A stretch of 64,000 nucleotides of DNA from Streptomyces sp. NBC_00286 (lineage in GTDB: Bacteria; Actinomycetota; Actinomycetes; Streptomycetales; Streptomycetaceae): assembly GCF_036173125.1 (NCBI RefSeq), contig NZ_CP108054.1, positions 8,027,001-8,091,000 of the forward strand, read 5' to 3'. This document shows positions 16,513-24,859 of this stretch, one piece after another. A program made the translations under genes and the position numbers. Under the pieces are notes generated by a model, which was not told where the DNA came from, ran no database searches, and saw nothing but the letters and a program-made list of their open reading frames with translations. Positions within the stretch are counted from its first letter, which is position 1; each line of letters begins with the position of its first letter.

Positions 16513-16549
16513 ACTCACCTCACGACCGACTTCCTGAACTCACCTCACG
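16503..16549. repeat. 22-bp direct repeat across the GH43 stop codon
   Basis: GACTTCCTGAACTCACCTCACG occurs at 16503-16524 and again at 16528-16549, a 25-base period. The GH43 stop lies in the first copy, so the second copy looks like a recent short duplication in the leader of the pectate lyase gene. Confidence 0.9.
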
Positions 16550-16571
16550 CGTACGCCTGTTGGGAGCCGCT

Positions 16572-17642
16572 ATGACGCACCTCCGTAGCAAGCGCTTGCC
16601 GGGACCGGAGCCGGGGTCGAGACCGGGCCTCGGCAAGGCCCTGGTCACGGTCGCCGCCCTGGTGGCCTCACTGGGGCTGGGAGCCTTCACCCCGGCCGAA
16701 GCGGCCCCCGAGGGTGCTTCGGGGGCCCCTCGCTGGACCGAGAAGGCCCACGGATTCGCCTCCCTCGCGGGCGGTACGAAGGGAGGCGCCGGCGGCAAGG
16801 TCGTCACCGTGAAAACCCAGGCCGACCTGGAGCGTTACGCGGCGGCCGAGGAGCCGTACGTCATCCGGGTCGCCGGGACGATCAAGGCCGAGCCGTTCGG
16901 CGCGAACGTCGTCGTCGCCTCGAACAAGACCATCGTCGGCGTGGGCACGGCGGGGGAGCTCGTCCAAGGCGAGCTGAACCTCAAACCCGGCACCCACAAC
17001 GTGATCATCCGCAACCTGACGATCCGCGACTCGTACGTCGAGGGCAACTGGGACTGCAAGGACACCGACTTCGACGGCATCCAGATGGACACCGTTCACC
17101 ACGTCTGGATCGACCACAACCGCTTCTCGCGGATCTGCGACGGCCAGCTCGACGTACGCAAGGACAGCGAGTACGTCACCGTCTCCTACAACCGCTTCGA
17201 GAACAACAACAAGACCTTCGGCATCGGCTGGACGGAGAACGCCAAGACGCAGATCACCATCGACCACAACTGGTTCAGCGGTACGAAGCAGCGCAATCCC
17301 TCCGCCGACAACTGCGCCTACGCGCACCTCTACAACAATTACCTCACCGCACAGGCCGACCCCGGTGACCCGGTGTGGACGTACGGCAACTGGTCGCGCG
17401 GACAGACCAAGATGGTCATCGAGAACAGCTACTACCGGGACGTCCAGCACCCCTACCAGGCCGATACCACCGCCGAGTTGGTGCAGCGCGGATCGATCCT
17501 GAAGAACACCAGCGGGCGGCACGACGCGTGGGGCGCGGCCTTCGAACCGCGGGACTTCTACGAGTACGAGCTCCACCCGGCCGCCGCCGTACCCGCCCTG
17601 GTGAAGAAACTCGCCGGACCACAGCCCCGGATCGGCCGATGA
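16572..17642 (+). CDS. Secreted pectate lyase, PL1 family
   Basis: This is a 356-residue secreted lyase. ATG 16572 has GGGAG upstream. A long signal peptide (basic n-region of about 20 residues, then LVTVAALVASLGLGAF, cleavage near AEA) precedes a right-handed beta-helix. PL1 hallmarks are the calcium-site segment DTDFDGIQMDTVHHVWIDHN (about 175-194) and DHNWFSGTKQRNPSADN, where the Arg is the likely catalytic base. It would cleave polygalacturonate by beta-elimination outside the cell. It sits between the GH43 gene and the sugar-binding lipoprotein in the same orientation and is probably part of the same regulon. Confidence 0.92.
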   Translation: MTHLRSKRLPGPEPGSRPGLGKALVTVAALVASLGLGAFTPAEAAPEGASGAPRWTEKAHGFASLAGGTKGGAGGKVVTVKTQADLERYAAAEEPYVIRVAGTIKAEPFGANVVVASNKTIVGVGTAGELVQGELNLKPGTHNVIIRNLTIRDSYVEGNWDCKDTDFDGIQMDTVHHVWIDHNRFSRICDGQLDVRKDSEYVTVSYNRFENNNKTFGIGWTENAKTQITIDHNWFSGTKQRNPSADNCAYAHLYNNYLTAQADPGDPVWTYGNWSRGQTKMVIENSYYRDVQHPYQADTTAELVQRGSILKNTSGRHDAWGAAFEPRDFYEYELHPAAAVPALVKKLAGPQPRIGR

Positions 17643-17746
17643 GAGCCCGGCAACCGAACGCGATGCCCACGGTCACCACATCCGTGTGCCCACAAACCCC
17701 CACAACTTCACAGCTCGACGGATCCAGCAGCAGAAGAGAGCCGACC

Positions 17747-19108
17747 ATGAAAATCAGTAACCGCAACAGCAGCAGGGGCGGACGGCGTATCGCCACGGCC
17801 GCCGCCGTGAGCGTCGTGCTCGCGCTGACCGCCACCGCCTGTGGCGACGACGGCAGCGGAGCGGCAGGTGACAAGGGCGCCGAGGGCAGCGGCAAGGGAA
17901 AGATCACCTTCTGGGACAACAACGGCGGTGTCCGCACCGACATCTGGAAGGAGATCATCGCCGACTTCGAGAAGGCCAACCCGGACATCGACGTCGAGTA
18001 CGTCGGGATCGCCGCCACCGAGTACCAGTCCAAGGTCGACACGGCGATCCAGGGCGGCAGCCTGCCGGACGTCGGCGGCGCCGGCGCGGCGATGCTCGCC
18101 GGCTTCGCCGCCCAGAACGCGCTGGAGCCGCTGGACGACCGCCTCTCCAAGTCCTCCCTCAACGGCAAGCTCAACGAGGACATGGTCAAGTCGCTGAAGG
18201 CGGCCGGGGGCGACGACGACAAGCTGTACTCGATCCCGACCTCCGCCAACAACGGTGTCCTCTACTACCGCACCGACCTGTTCAAGGCGGCGGGCCTGGA
18301 AGCGCCGACCACCTGGGACGCCTTCTACAAGGCCGCCGAGGAACTCACCGACACCAAGAACAACAAGTTCGGCTACACCATCCGCGGCGGCCCCGGCTCC
18401 ATCGCGCAGGCTCTGGACGCGATGTACGGGCAGTCCGGCATCACGTCCTTCTGGGACTCCAGCGGTGAGAAGACCACCGTCAACGACCCGAAGAACGTGG
18501 AGGCGTTGGAGAAGTACGTCGGCCTCTACAAGAAGGTCACTCCGGCCGCCGACCTCAACAACGACTTCACCAAGATGGTCGCCCAGTGGGACTCCGGCGA
18601 GATCGGCATGCTGAACCACAACCTGGGCTCCTACCAGGACCACGTGAAGGCGCTCGGCGTCGACAAGTTCCGGGGCATCCCGCAGCCGATCGGGCCCGGC
18701 GGCAAGCGGGTCCAGGTCTCCAACCCGGTCGACGGGCTCGGCCTGTTCAAGAGCTCGAAGAACAAGGAGGCCGCCTGGAAGTTCATCGAGTTCGCCACCT
18801 CGCACGCGGAGAACTCCAAGTTCAACAAGTCCGCGGGGCAGGTCCCGGCCAACACCGACGCCGCGAAGGACCCGTGGGTCTCCGAGGCCGAGCCGACCAA
18901 GCTGGCTGCCGAGGCGCTCAGTGACGGGTCGACGACGATCGTTCAGCTGCCGTACTACCTGCCGGACTGGAACACGATCTCCAAGACCGACAATGAGCCG
19001 GCCTTCCAGAAGGTCATGAACGGGTCGATGGGGGCGAAGGAGTTCCTGGACACGTTGGCCGATCAGCTGAACACGGCTCAGGCGGAGTGGAACGAACAGA
19101 AGGGCTGA
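17747..19108 (+). CDS. Sugar ABC transporter substrate-binding lipoprotein
   Basis: This 453-residue extracellular family-1 solute-binding protein starts at ATG 17747. A basic n-region and hydrophobic core end in a lipobox, LTATAC, followed by a Gly/Asp/Ser linker. The binding-protein fold begins with GKITFWDNNGGVRTDIWKEI (about 50-70); DLFKAAGLEAPTTWDAFYKAA is the conserved hinge-proximal segment of this family. It is the probable partner of the two permeases at 11004-12832, although a GH43 enzyme and a PL1 lyase separate them. Ligand cannot be read from sequence; pectin-derived oligosaccharides are inferred. Confidence 0.92.
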   Translation: MKISNRNSSRGGRRIATAAAVSVVLALTATACGDDGSGAAGDKGAEGSGKGKITFWDNNGGVRTDIWKEIIADFEKANPDIDVEYVGIAATEYQSKVDTAIQGGSLPDVGGAGAAMLAGFAAQNALEPLDDRLSKSSLNGKLNEDMVKSLKAAGGDDDKLYSIPTSANNGVLYYRTDLFKAAGLEAPTTWDAFYKAAEELTDTKNNKFGYTIRGGPGSIAQALDAMYGQSGITSFWDSSGEKTTVNDPKNVEALEKYVGLYKKVTPAADLNNDFTKMVAQWDSGEIGMLNHNLGSYQDHVKALGVDKFRGIPQPIGPGGKRVQVSNPVDGLGLFKSSKNKEAAWKFIEFATSHAENSKFNKSAGQVPANTDAAKDPWVSEAEPTKLAAEALSDGSTTIVQLPYYLPDWNTISKTDNEPAFQKVMNGSMGAKEFLDTLADQLNTAQAEWNEQKG

Positions 19109-19140
19109 CGTTCCGCGAAAAGGCTCCGGGGCTGGGCGGT

Positions 19141-19225
19141 TGTTCGACCGCGGGCCGGTGGGGGCTGATCGCGCCCCGCGGCGGAGCCGCACATGTCACA
19201 GCCCCGCGCCCCTGACGGGGCGCGG
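19141..19225 (+). repeat. Dispersed intergenic repeat, copy A
   Basis: This copy contains the shared core CGCGCCCCGCGGCGGAGCCG and then ACAGCCCCGCGCCCC TGACGGGGCGC. The element has potential for two hairpins (CGGCGGAGCCG and GCGCCCC/GGGGCGC) and lies just after the binding-protein gene, where it may act as a terminator. Confidence 0.85.
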
Positions 19226-19300
19226 GGGTCGCCCCCCTCACTTTGAAAGGCACCGCTGAACGCAGTTATCCCGCACGCCTGTTGAGAAAGGCACACCGTC

Positions 19301-20101
19301 GTGTCGCTCAGTCGTAGACAGGTCAGTACGGCGGCTGTTGTCGCCGTTCCGCTCGCCGTTGCCGCGAGCGGGCCCGCCGTTGCCGCCACGTCATCCCGTG
19401 GTGCGAGGCGGACCCTCTTCATCGCCGGTGACTCCACCGCCGCTCAGAAGTACTCCGACGCCGCTCCCGAGACCGGGTGGGGCATGGCCCTCCCGTTCTT
19501 TCTGCGGCGTGACCTACCGGTCGCCAACCATGCGGTGAACGGGCGGAGTTCGAAGAGCTTTGTCGACGAGGGGCGTCTCGACGTCATCCTCGGGGCTATT
19601 CGGCCCGGCGACCTGCTCCTCGTGCAGTTCGGGCACAACGACTCGAAGGCCGCCGATCCTGTGCGGTACACCGAGCCGTGGACTACGTACCAGGACTATC
19701 TGCGCCTGTACGTCGATGGGGCGCGGGCCCGAGGTGCTCGGCCCGTCCTCGCCACGCCCGTCGAGCGTCGGAGGTTCGACGCGAGCGGGAATGCCGTGAC
19801 GAGTCACGGCGACTATCCCGCGGCCATGCGTGCGCTCGCCGAGCGGGAGCGCGTGGCGCTGCTCGACCTTCATGCCCTGTCGCTGGCGTTGTGGCAGAAG
19901 CTCGGGGTCGAGGAGACGAAGAAGTACTTCAACTGGACCGAGACCGAGCAGGACAACACGCACTTCAATCCTCCGGGGGCGGTTGCCGTTGCCCGGCTGG
20001 TGGCGGGGGAGTTGCTGCACCGGCGGGTGCTTGCGCCGCGGGACGTTCGTCGCTTGGGCGACGAGGTTCCCTCGGCCTGGATCACTTGGCCGCAGGCGTA
20101 G
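19301..20101 (+). CDS. Secreted rhamnogalacturonan acetylesterase-like SGNH hydrolase (CE12)
   Basis: The protein has 266 residues from GTG 19301. The N-terminus LSRRQVSTAAVVAVPLAVAA carries an Arg-Arg pair and resembles a Tat or Sec signal. SGNH blocks are complete: FIAGDSTAA (nucleophile Ser), HAVNGRSSKSF (Gly/Asn oxyanion), LLVQFGHND (Asn), and DNTHFNPPGA (catalytic Asp/His). This block pattern is that of rhamnogalacturonan acetylesterases, which remove acetyl groups from pectin side regions so lyases can act. It is flanked by two copies of the dispersed repeat, so it is probably an independent transcript within the pectin island. Confidence 0.9.
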   Translation: MSLSRRQVSTAAVVAVPLAVAASGPAVAATSSRGARRTLFIAGDSTAAQKYSDAAPETGWGMALPFFLRRDLPVANHAVNGRSSKSFVDEGRLDVILGAIRPGDLLLVQFGHNDSKAADPVRYTEPWTTYQDYLRLYVDGARARGARPVLATPVERRRFDASGNAVTSHGDYPAAMRALAERERVALLDLHALSLALWQKLGVEETKKYFNWTETEQDNTHFNPPGAVAVARLVAGELLHRRVLAPRDVRRLGDEVPSAWITWPQA

Positions 20102-20135
20102 GCCCTTCGCTGTAAGGCAGGTCCACTGTGGCCGG

Positions 20136-20263
20136 TTTGTTGGCCGCGGGCCCGTTGTGGCTGGTCGCCCCCCCACTCTCGACTTCGCTCGAGCGGGGGG
20201 ACCCCCATCGCGGCGGAGCCGCAAATGTCACAGCCCCGCGCCCCTAACGGGGCCACGGCCCCT
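20136..20263 (+). repeat. Dispersed intergenic repeat, copy B, with nested hairpin
   Basis: Copy B shares GTTGTGGCTGGTCGC and GCGGCGGAGCCGCAAATGTC with the other copies, but about 38 extra bases (near 20168-20205) interrupt it between the two halves. The insert is itself a hairpin, with C-rich and G-rich arms around CTCGACTTCGCTCGAG. Confidence 0.85.
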
Positions 20264-20310
20264 CATAAAGACACCTCAACACCAATCTCCGCTCGAAAGG
20301 GACCCGCACC

Positions 20311-21615
20311 ATGCGCACCCGTAACTGGCATGCCCATGCCATCACAGCCGTCATCGGTTGTACCGCCCTCGTCCTCTCCGTCACCGGCCCCACCGCCCAA
20401 GCCAAGCCCCGCGACTTCGCGCGCGAGACCCTCGCCGCCGGGGACGGGTGGGGGTCGGAGGGTGCCGGCACTACCGGTGGAGCCGCCGCCGACGCCGAGC
20501 ACGTCTACACCGTCACCACCTGGGCGGAGTTCAAGCAGGCGCTCGCCGACGGAGGCAACGCGCCGAAGATCATCAAGGTCAAGGGGATGATCGACGCCGT
20601 CTCCGAGGGCTGTGAGGCCTTCGTCGCCCAGGGGTACGACCTTCAGCAGTACCTGAAGGACTACGACCCTGCCGTCTGGGGCAACGACAGACCCGCCAGC
20701 GGCCCGCAGGAGGACGCACGGGTCGCTTCCGCCGCCAACCAGAACTCGCAGATCAAGGCCTTCATCCCCAGCAACACCACCATCGTCGGCGTCGGCAAGA
20801 ACTCCGGGATCCTCGGCGGCAGCCTGCAGATCTTCGGCGTCTCGAACGTCATCATGCGCAACCTCACCATCGAGGCCCCGCTCGACTGCTTCCCGAAGTG
20901 GGACCCGACCGACGACGACAACACCGGCAACTGGAACTCCGAGTACGACGCCGTGGTCGTCTACGGCACCGACCATGTGTGGCTGGACCACAACACGTTC
21001 ACCGACGGGCGCTACCCCGACAGCGAGCGGCCGGTCTACTTCGGCAAGGTCTTCCAGCAGCACGACGGGCTGACGGACATCGTGCGCGGCTCCAACCACG
21101 TGACCGTGTCCTGGAACCGCTACCAGGACCACGACAAGAACATGCTGATCGGGAACAGCGACAGCACCGCCGCCCTCGACTCCGGCAAGCTCAAGGTCAC
21201 CATGCACCACAACCGCTTCGACGGGATCCTCCAGCGCTCTCCCCGGGTGCGGTTCGGACAGGTCGACGTCTACAACAACCACTACGTGGTGACCGAGGAG
21301 CAGCAGGACGACTACTACGTCTTCGGCGTCGGCATCTCCTCGCAGCTCTACGCCACCCACAACTCCCTCTCGCTGCCGCCCGGCGCCGGCGTCGGCAAGG
21401 CGCTGAAGAAGTGGAGCGAGGCCCCGCTGACGGCCGAGCACAACTACGTCAACGGGAAGCTGACGGATCTGATCGCCGTCCACAACGCGGAGATCCCCGA
21501 GGAGACGCTGCAGCGGGGCGCCGGCTGGACGCCGACGCTGCGCAAGAAGGTCGACTCGCCGCGGGCCGTTCCGTGGATCGTCGGCCACGGCGCCGGTGCG
21601 GGACGCATCCGCTGA
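20311..21615 (+). CDS. Secreted pectate lyase, PL1 family
   Basis: This 434-residue lyase starts at ATG 20311 behind GAAAGGGA. A signal peptide ending near TAQA is followed by the PL1 beta-helix. Visible landmarks are NTTIVGVGKNSGILGGSLQI, NVIMRNLTIEAP, the calcium-binding YDAVVVYGTDHVWLDHNTF (about 210-228), and HHNRFDGILQRSPRVRFG (about 300-317), which contains the catalytic Arg and is the best PL1 signature. It is longer than the other PL1 enzyme at 16572 and closer to classical PelC-like sequences, so the two probably differ in substrate methylation or pH preference. Confidence 0.94.
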   Translation: MRTRNWHAHAITAVIGCTALVLSVTGPTAQAKPRDFARETLAAGDGWGSEGAGTTGGAAADAEHVYTVTTWAEFKQALADGGNAPKIIKVKGMIDAVSEGCEAFVAQGYDLQQYLKDYDPAVWGNDRPASGPQEDARVASAANQNSQIKAFIPSNTTIVGVGKNSGILGGSLQIFGVSNVIMRNLTIEAPLDCFPKWDPTDDDNTGNWNSEYDAVVVYGTDHVWLDHNTFTDGRYPDSERPVYFGKVFQQHDGLTDIVRGSNHVTVSWNRYQDHDKNMLIGNSDSTAALDSGKLKVTMHHNRFDGILQRSPRVRFGQVDVYNNHYVVTEEQQDDYYVFGVGISSQLYATHNSLSLPPGAGVGKALKKWSEAPLTAEHNYVNGKLTDLIAVHNAEIPEETLQRGAGWTPTLRKKVDSPRAVPWIVGHGAGAGRIR

Positions 21616-21716
21616 CATTCCCGAAAAGCCGGCCGGGGCCACCCGCACCGCGCCCTCACCGCGCGGTGCGCCGCCCCGGCCCGCCCCGCACGAGCCGCAC
21701 AGAGAAGGAGCACAGC

Positions 21717-22844
21717 ATGCCCGCGCCTCACCTCCAACTTCCCTTGTCCAGAAGGGGCTTCCTCCTTGCGGCCACCGGAACGGGCGCCGCCCTCGCCCTC
21801 GCGACGGCTCCCGCTCGGGCCGACGGCAGAGAGCGCCCGTTCGGCCGGTACGGGTCACCGGCCGCCCGCCGCACCCCGAAGACCCTGTACGTCGACCCGC
21901 GCGGCCAGGGCGACTTCACCTCCGTACAGGCCGCCGTGACTGCCGCGACCGGCAGCGGCTGGACGCTGGTCCTGGCACCCGGCACCTACCGGGAGACGGT
22001 CGCCGTCGACCGCACCCGGACGGAGACGACCTGGATCGGCGCCTCGGAGGACCCCCGCGATGTCGTGATCGTGTACGACAACGCGGCCGGCACGCCCAAG
22101 CCCGGCGGCGGCACCTACGGCACCAGCGGGTCCGCCACCACCACCGTGCAGGCCGACGGGTTCACCGCGCGGGACATCACCTTCGCCAACGACTGGCTTC
22201 GCGCCGAGCATCCTGAGATCACCGGCACCCAGGCCGTCGCCATCAAGGTGCAGGGCGACCGCTCGGCGTTCTGGCGGTGCCGGTTCCTCGGGCACCAGGA
22301 CACGCTGTACGCCGACTCGATGGCGCTCGGCACCTTCGCCCGGCAGTACTTCGCGCACTGTTACGCCGAGGGTGACGTCGACTTCGTCTTCGGGCGGGCG
22401 ACCGCCGTGTACGAACACTGCCGCTTCCACACGCTGGCCCGGGACGTCGACTTCACGCCCAAGGGCATGGTGTTCGCGCCGTCCACGGCCGGTGCCAACC
22501 CGTACGGGTACCTGGCCGTGAAGTGCCGTATCACCAGCGGCGCGGAGGACGGGGCGTACAAGCTGGCCCGGCCCTGGGTGCCGAGTTCCGACACCACGGC
22601 GCGGCCTTCCCTCGTGGTGCGCGACACGTGGATGGGCCCGGGCATCGACGCGGCCGCGCCCTACACCAATATGTCCTCCGGCTTCCCCTGGCAGGACCAG
22701 CGGTTCGCCGAGTACCGCAACACGGGGCCCGGCGCGGAGGTCCTGGTTCCGGAAAACCGGCCTCAACTGGCTGCGGACCAAGCTGAGTTGCACACCCGCG
22801 AGACGTACCTCGGGGACTGGAGGCCGTGTGGGCGGCGGCGGTGA
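21717..22844 (+). CDS. Secreted pectin methylesterase, CE8 family
   Basis: This is a 375-residue pectinesterase with a Tat-type signal (SRRGFLLAATGTGAALALA, about 11-29) after ATG 21717. CE8 motifs are present in order: GTYGTSGSATTTV, AVAIKVQGDRSAFWRC, FLGHQDTLYA, GDVDFVFGRATAVYEHC (both catalytic Asp region residues), and LARPWVP in place of the usual GRPW. It would remove methyl esters from homogalacturonan, producing substrate for the pectate lyases. It overlaps the next gene by 17 bases, suggesting coordinated synthesis. Confidence 0.94.
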   Translation: MPAPHLQLPLSRRGFLLAATGTGAALALATAPARADGRERPFGRYGSPAARRTPKTLYVDPRGQGDFTSVQAAVTAATGSGWTLVLAPGTYRETVAVDRTRTETTWIGASEDPRDVVIVYDNAAGTPKPGGGTYGTSGSATTTVQADGFTARDITFANDWLRAEHPEITGTQAVAIKVQGDRSAFWRCRFLGHQDTLYADSMALGTFARQYFAHCYAEGDVDFVFGRATAVYEHCRFHTLARDVDFTPKGMVFAPSTAGANPYGYLAVKCRITSGAEDGAYKLARPWVPSSDTTARPSLVVRDTWMGPGIDAAAPYTNMSSGFPWQDQRFAEYRNTGPGAEVLVPENRPQLAADQAELHTRETYLGDWRPCGRRR

Positions 22845-24066
22845 CCGGGCACAGGCTCCCGTCGGGAGGCGGGCCTTCGTCGCGGGAGCGGGCGCCGCGC
22901 TGTGGGCCGCGCAGTCCGGTATGCCGGGGCCTGCCGTCGCCGCCGAGCCAGCAGCCGGCGCGGCGGCGGTGACGGGCACAGCGGGGACGGGCGCGGCAGG
23001 AGGCATCGTCGAAGGGAACCTTCCCGACTTCTACCCGGCCCTCAAGGACGAGCTCCGCTTCCCCCTCGCCTGGGGCAACTCCCCGATCCGCGACTTCCGC
23101 ACCTGGCGCCGCGTCGCCCGCGCCAAGGTGGAGGAACTGCTCGTCGCCGGTCGCGACGACACCCCGTACGCCCCCGAGTTCGGCGATCGCGCCGAGGCCG
23201 ACGGGTATACGCGCGAACTCGTCACCTTCGGCCTCACCCGGTACGGCCGGGTCCGTGGCGCCCTGCTCACCCCGCACGGCACCGGCCCCTTCCCCGCCGT
23301 CCTGCTCCTCCACGACCACGGCTCGAAGTTCGACATCGGGAAGGAGAAGCTGGTCAGGCCCTGGTACGACGGGGAGGCCCGGTTGCCGTCCGCGCTGGAG
23401 TGGGCGGACCGGTGCTTCAGCGGGCGGTTCGTCGGGGACGAGCTGGCCCGGCGGGGGTACGTCGTCCTCGTCCTGGACGCCCTCGGTTGGGGCGACCGCG
23501 GGCCTCTCGCCTACGAGCAACAGCAGGCGCTGGCAAGCAACTTGTACAACCTCGGCTCGTCGCCCGCCGGGCTCATGGCCCGCGAGGACGTACGCGCCGC
23601 CGGTTTCCTGGCCGGTCTCGACCGGGTGGACCGGCGGCGCGTCGCGGCCCTCGGGTTCTCCATGGGGGCGTACCGGGCGTGGCAGACGGCCGCGCTCAGC
23701 GACGACGTCGCGGCCGGGGTGAGCGTGTGCTGGATGACCGGGCTGAAGGAAATGATGGTGCCGGGCAACAACACGTTGCGTGGGCAGTCCGCGTTTCACA
23801 TGCTGCACCCCGGGCTGGCCCGGCATCTCGACATACCGGATGTGGCGAGCATCGCCGCACCGAAGCCGTTGCTGTTCTTCAACGGCGGCCTCGACACGCT
23901 GTTTCCTCCGGAAGGCGTGCGGGTGGCTTACGGCAAGCTGCGCTCCGTTTGGCGCGCTTGCCGGGCCGAGTCGCGGTTGCGGCTGAAGACGTGGCCCGAG
24001 GTGGGCCACGTCTTCAACTCGCGTATGCAGGATGAGGTTTACGCCTGGCTGGACGAGGTCCTGTGA
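22828..24066 (+). CDS. Tat-exported alpha/beta hydrolase, esterase-like
   Basis: This 412-residue protein starts at GTG 22828; GGAGG at 22819-22823 is four bases upstream. The Tat signal GRRAFVAGAGAALWAAQSG is at about 13-31. The hydrolase domain has the strand AVLLLHDHGSKFDIGKEK, the nucleophile elbow ALGFSMGAYRAW, a late Asp in FFNGGLDTLFPP and the catalytic His in WPEVGHVFNSRM. It resembles acetyl-xylan esterase/dienelactone-hydrolase-like enzymes of the large 'alpha/beta hydrolase family 7' type. It lies between the methylesterase and a convergent lipoprotein, so a role as a carbohydrate esterase acting on pectin substituents is likely but unproven. Confidence 0.85.
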   Translation: MGGGGDRAQAPVGRRAFVAGAGAALWAAQSGMPGPAVAAEPAAGAAAVTGTAGTGAAGGIVEGNLPDFYPALKDELRFPLAWGNSPIRDFRTWRRVARAKVEELLVAGRDDTPYAPEFGDRAEADGYTRELVTFGLTRYGRVRGALLTPHGTGPFPAVLLLHDHGSKFDIGKEKLVRPWYDGEARLPSALEWADRCFSGRFVGDELARRGYVVLVLDALGWGDRGPLAYEQQQALASNLYNLGSSPAGLMAREDVRAAGFLAGLDRVDRRRVAALGFSMGAYRAWQTAALSDDVAAGVSVCWMTGLKEMMVPGNNTLRGQSAFHMLHPGLARHLDIPDVASIAAPKPLLFFNGGLDTLFPPEGVRVAYGKLRSVWRACRAESRLRLKTWPEVGHVFNSRMQDEVYAWLDEVL

Positions 24067-24077
24067 GACCTGCGGAG

Positions 24078-24587
24078 CTACTTCGTACTGAACTTCAGTA
24101 CGGCGCTGTCCTTGCGGGCCGCGATGGCGTCGACGATGATCCGCTTGTCGCCCGCTGTGGGGAACGTGGCTTGCCCGCCCTCGCCGAAGGTCACATAGCC
24201 CAGGAAGTCCCCGGAATCGAAGCGCATGAGGGTGACCGTGGATACCGCCACGCTCACGTGCAGATACCCGTCGCCGATCACGACGTCCACCGGCTTGGTG
24301 ACAAGGATTTCGCAGTTCCCGTCCGTGCACGCTCCGACGTTCTTGCCGTCCTTGGCCTTGGGCAGCGGGCCGGTCGGGGACGGGCTCGGGGACGTGGGCT
24401 CAGCGGACTTGGAGGGCTCAGCCGACTTGGACGACCTGGACGGCTTGGAGGACTGAGAGGTGCTGGGTGACGGCTTGGCCTCGGATGTGTCCGTGTCCTT
24501 GTCCTCGTCCGACGCACAACCGCCGACGGCCAGTACGCCCACGACCACCACCGCCGCGAAGCGCATCACTCGTACAGGCATGTCCAT
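24078..24587 (-). CDS. Lipoprotein with Ser/Pro/Lys-rich linker
   Basis: This 169-residue lipoprotein starts at ATG 24587 (MDMPVRVM); ATG 24581 is an alternative. The signal ends in a lipobox, VLAVGGC, and a low-complexity linker (repeats of SKSAEPSKSAEP) runs to about residue 75. A small beta-rich domain of about 90 residues follows, with two Cys (ACTDGNC) and SVAVSTVTLMRFDSGDF. No family is recognised. It converges with the hydrolase gene, with only 11 bases between stops and no terminator. Function is unknown; surface adhesion or binding is possible. Confidence 0.75.
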   Translation of the reverse strand: MDMPVRVMRFAAVVVVGVLAVGGCASDEDKDTDTSEAKPSPSTSQSSKPSRSSKSAEPSKSAEPTSPSPSPTGPLPKAKDGKNVGACTDGNCEILVTKPVDVVIGDGYLHVSVAVSTVTLMRFDSGDFLGYVTFGEGGQATFPTAGDKRIIVDAIAARKDSAVLKFSTK

Positions 24588-24699
24588 CCGGTCCCGCCCT
24601 CGTCGTCGACGTTCGACGAGCACGGTAGACCGTCCCTGCGGGGACCCCTCCCGACCCCCGCGCCGGGGTCGACCCGACGAAGCTCCGCTGGAGGGGTCG

Positions 24700-24782
24700 C
24701 TTGCAAGCTGCAGGTCTGTTGTGGCTGGTCGCGCCCCGCGGCGGAGCCGCATATGTCGCAGCCCCGCGCCCCTGAAGGGCGC
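24700..24782 (+). repeat. Dispersed intergenic repeat, copy C
   Basis: This copy contains GTTGTGGCTGGTCGCGCCCC and GCGGAGCCGCATATGTCGCA, close to copies A and E. It lies upstream of the lipoprotein gene (24587) and next to a hairpin at 24802-24837. Confidence 0.85.
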
Positions 24783-24801
24783 GTCCCGAACCGTGACTTC
24801 G

Positions 24802-24837
24802 GTGGGCCACGCCCCGTGCTATCGGGGCGTGGCCCAC
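24802..24837. terminator. Hairpin terminator of the double-GH43 gene
   Basis: A perfect 15-bp stem (24802-24816 with 24823-24837) and a six-base loop lie 22 bases beyond the minus-strand stop at 24860. Confidence 0.75.
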
Positions 24838-24859
24838 GTCAGCGGCCAGACTCAGTCGG

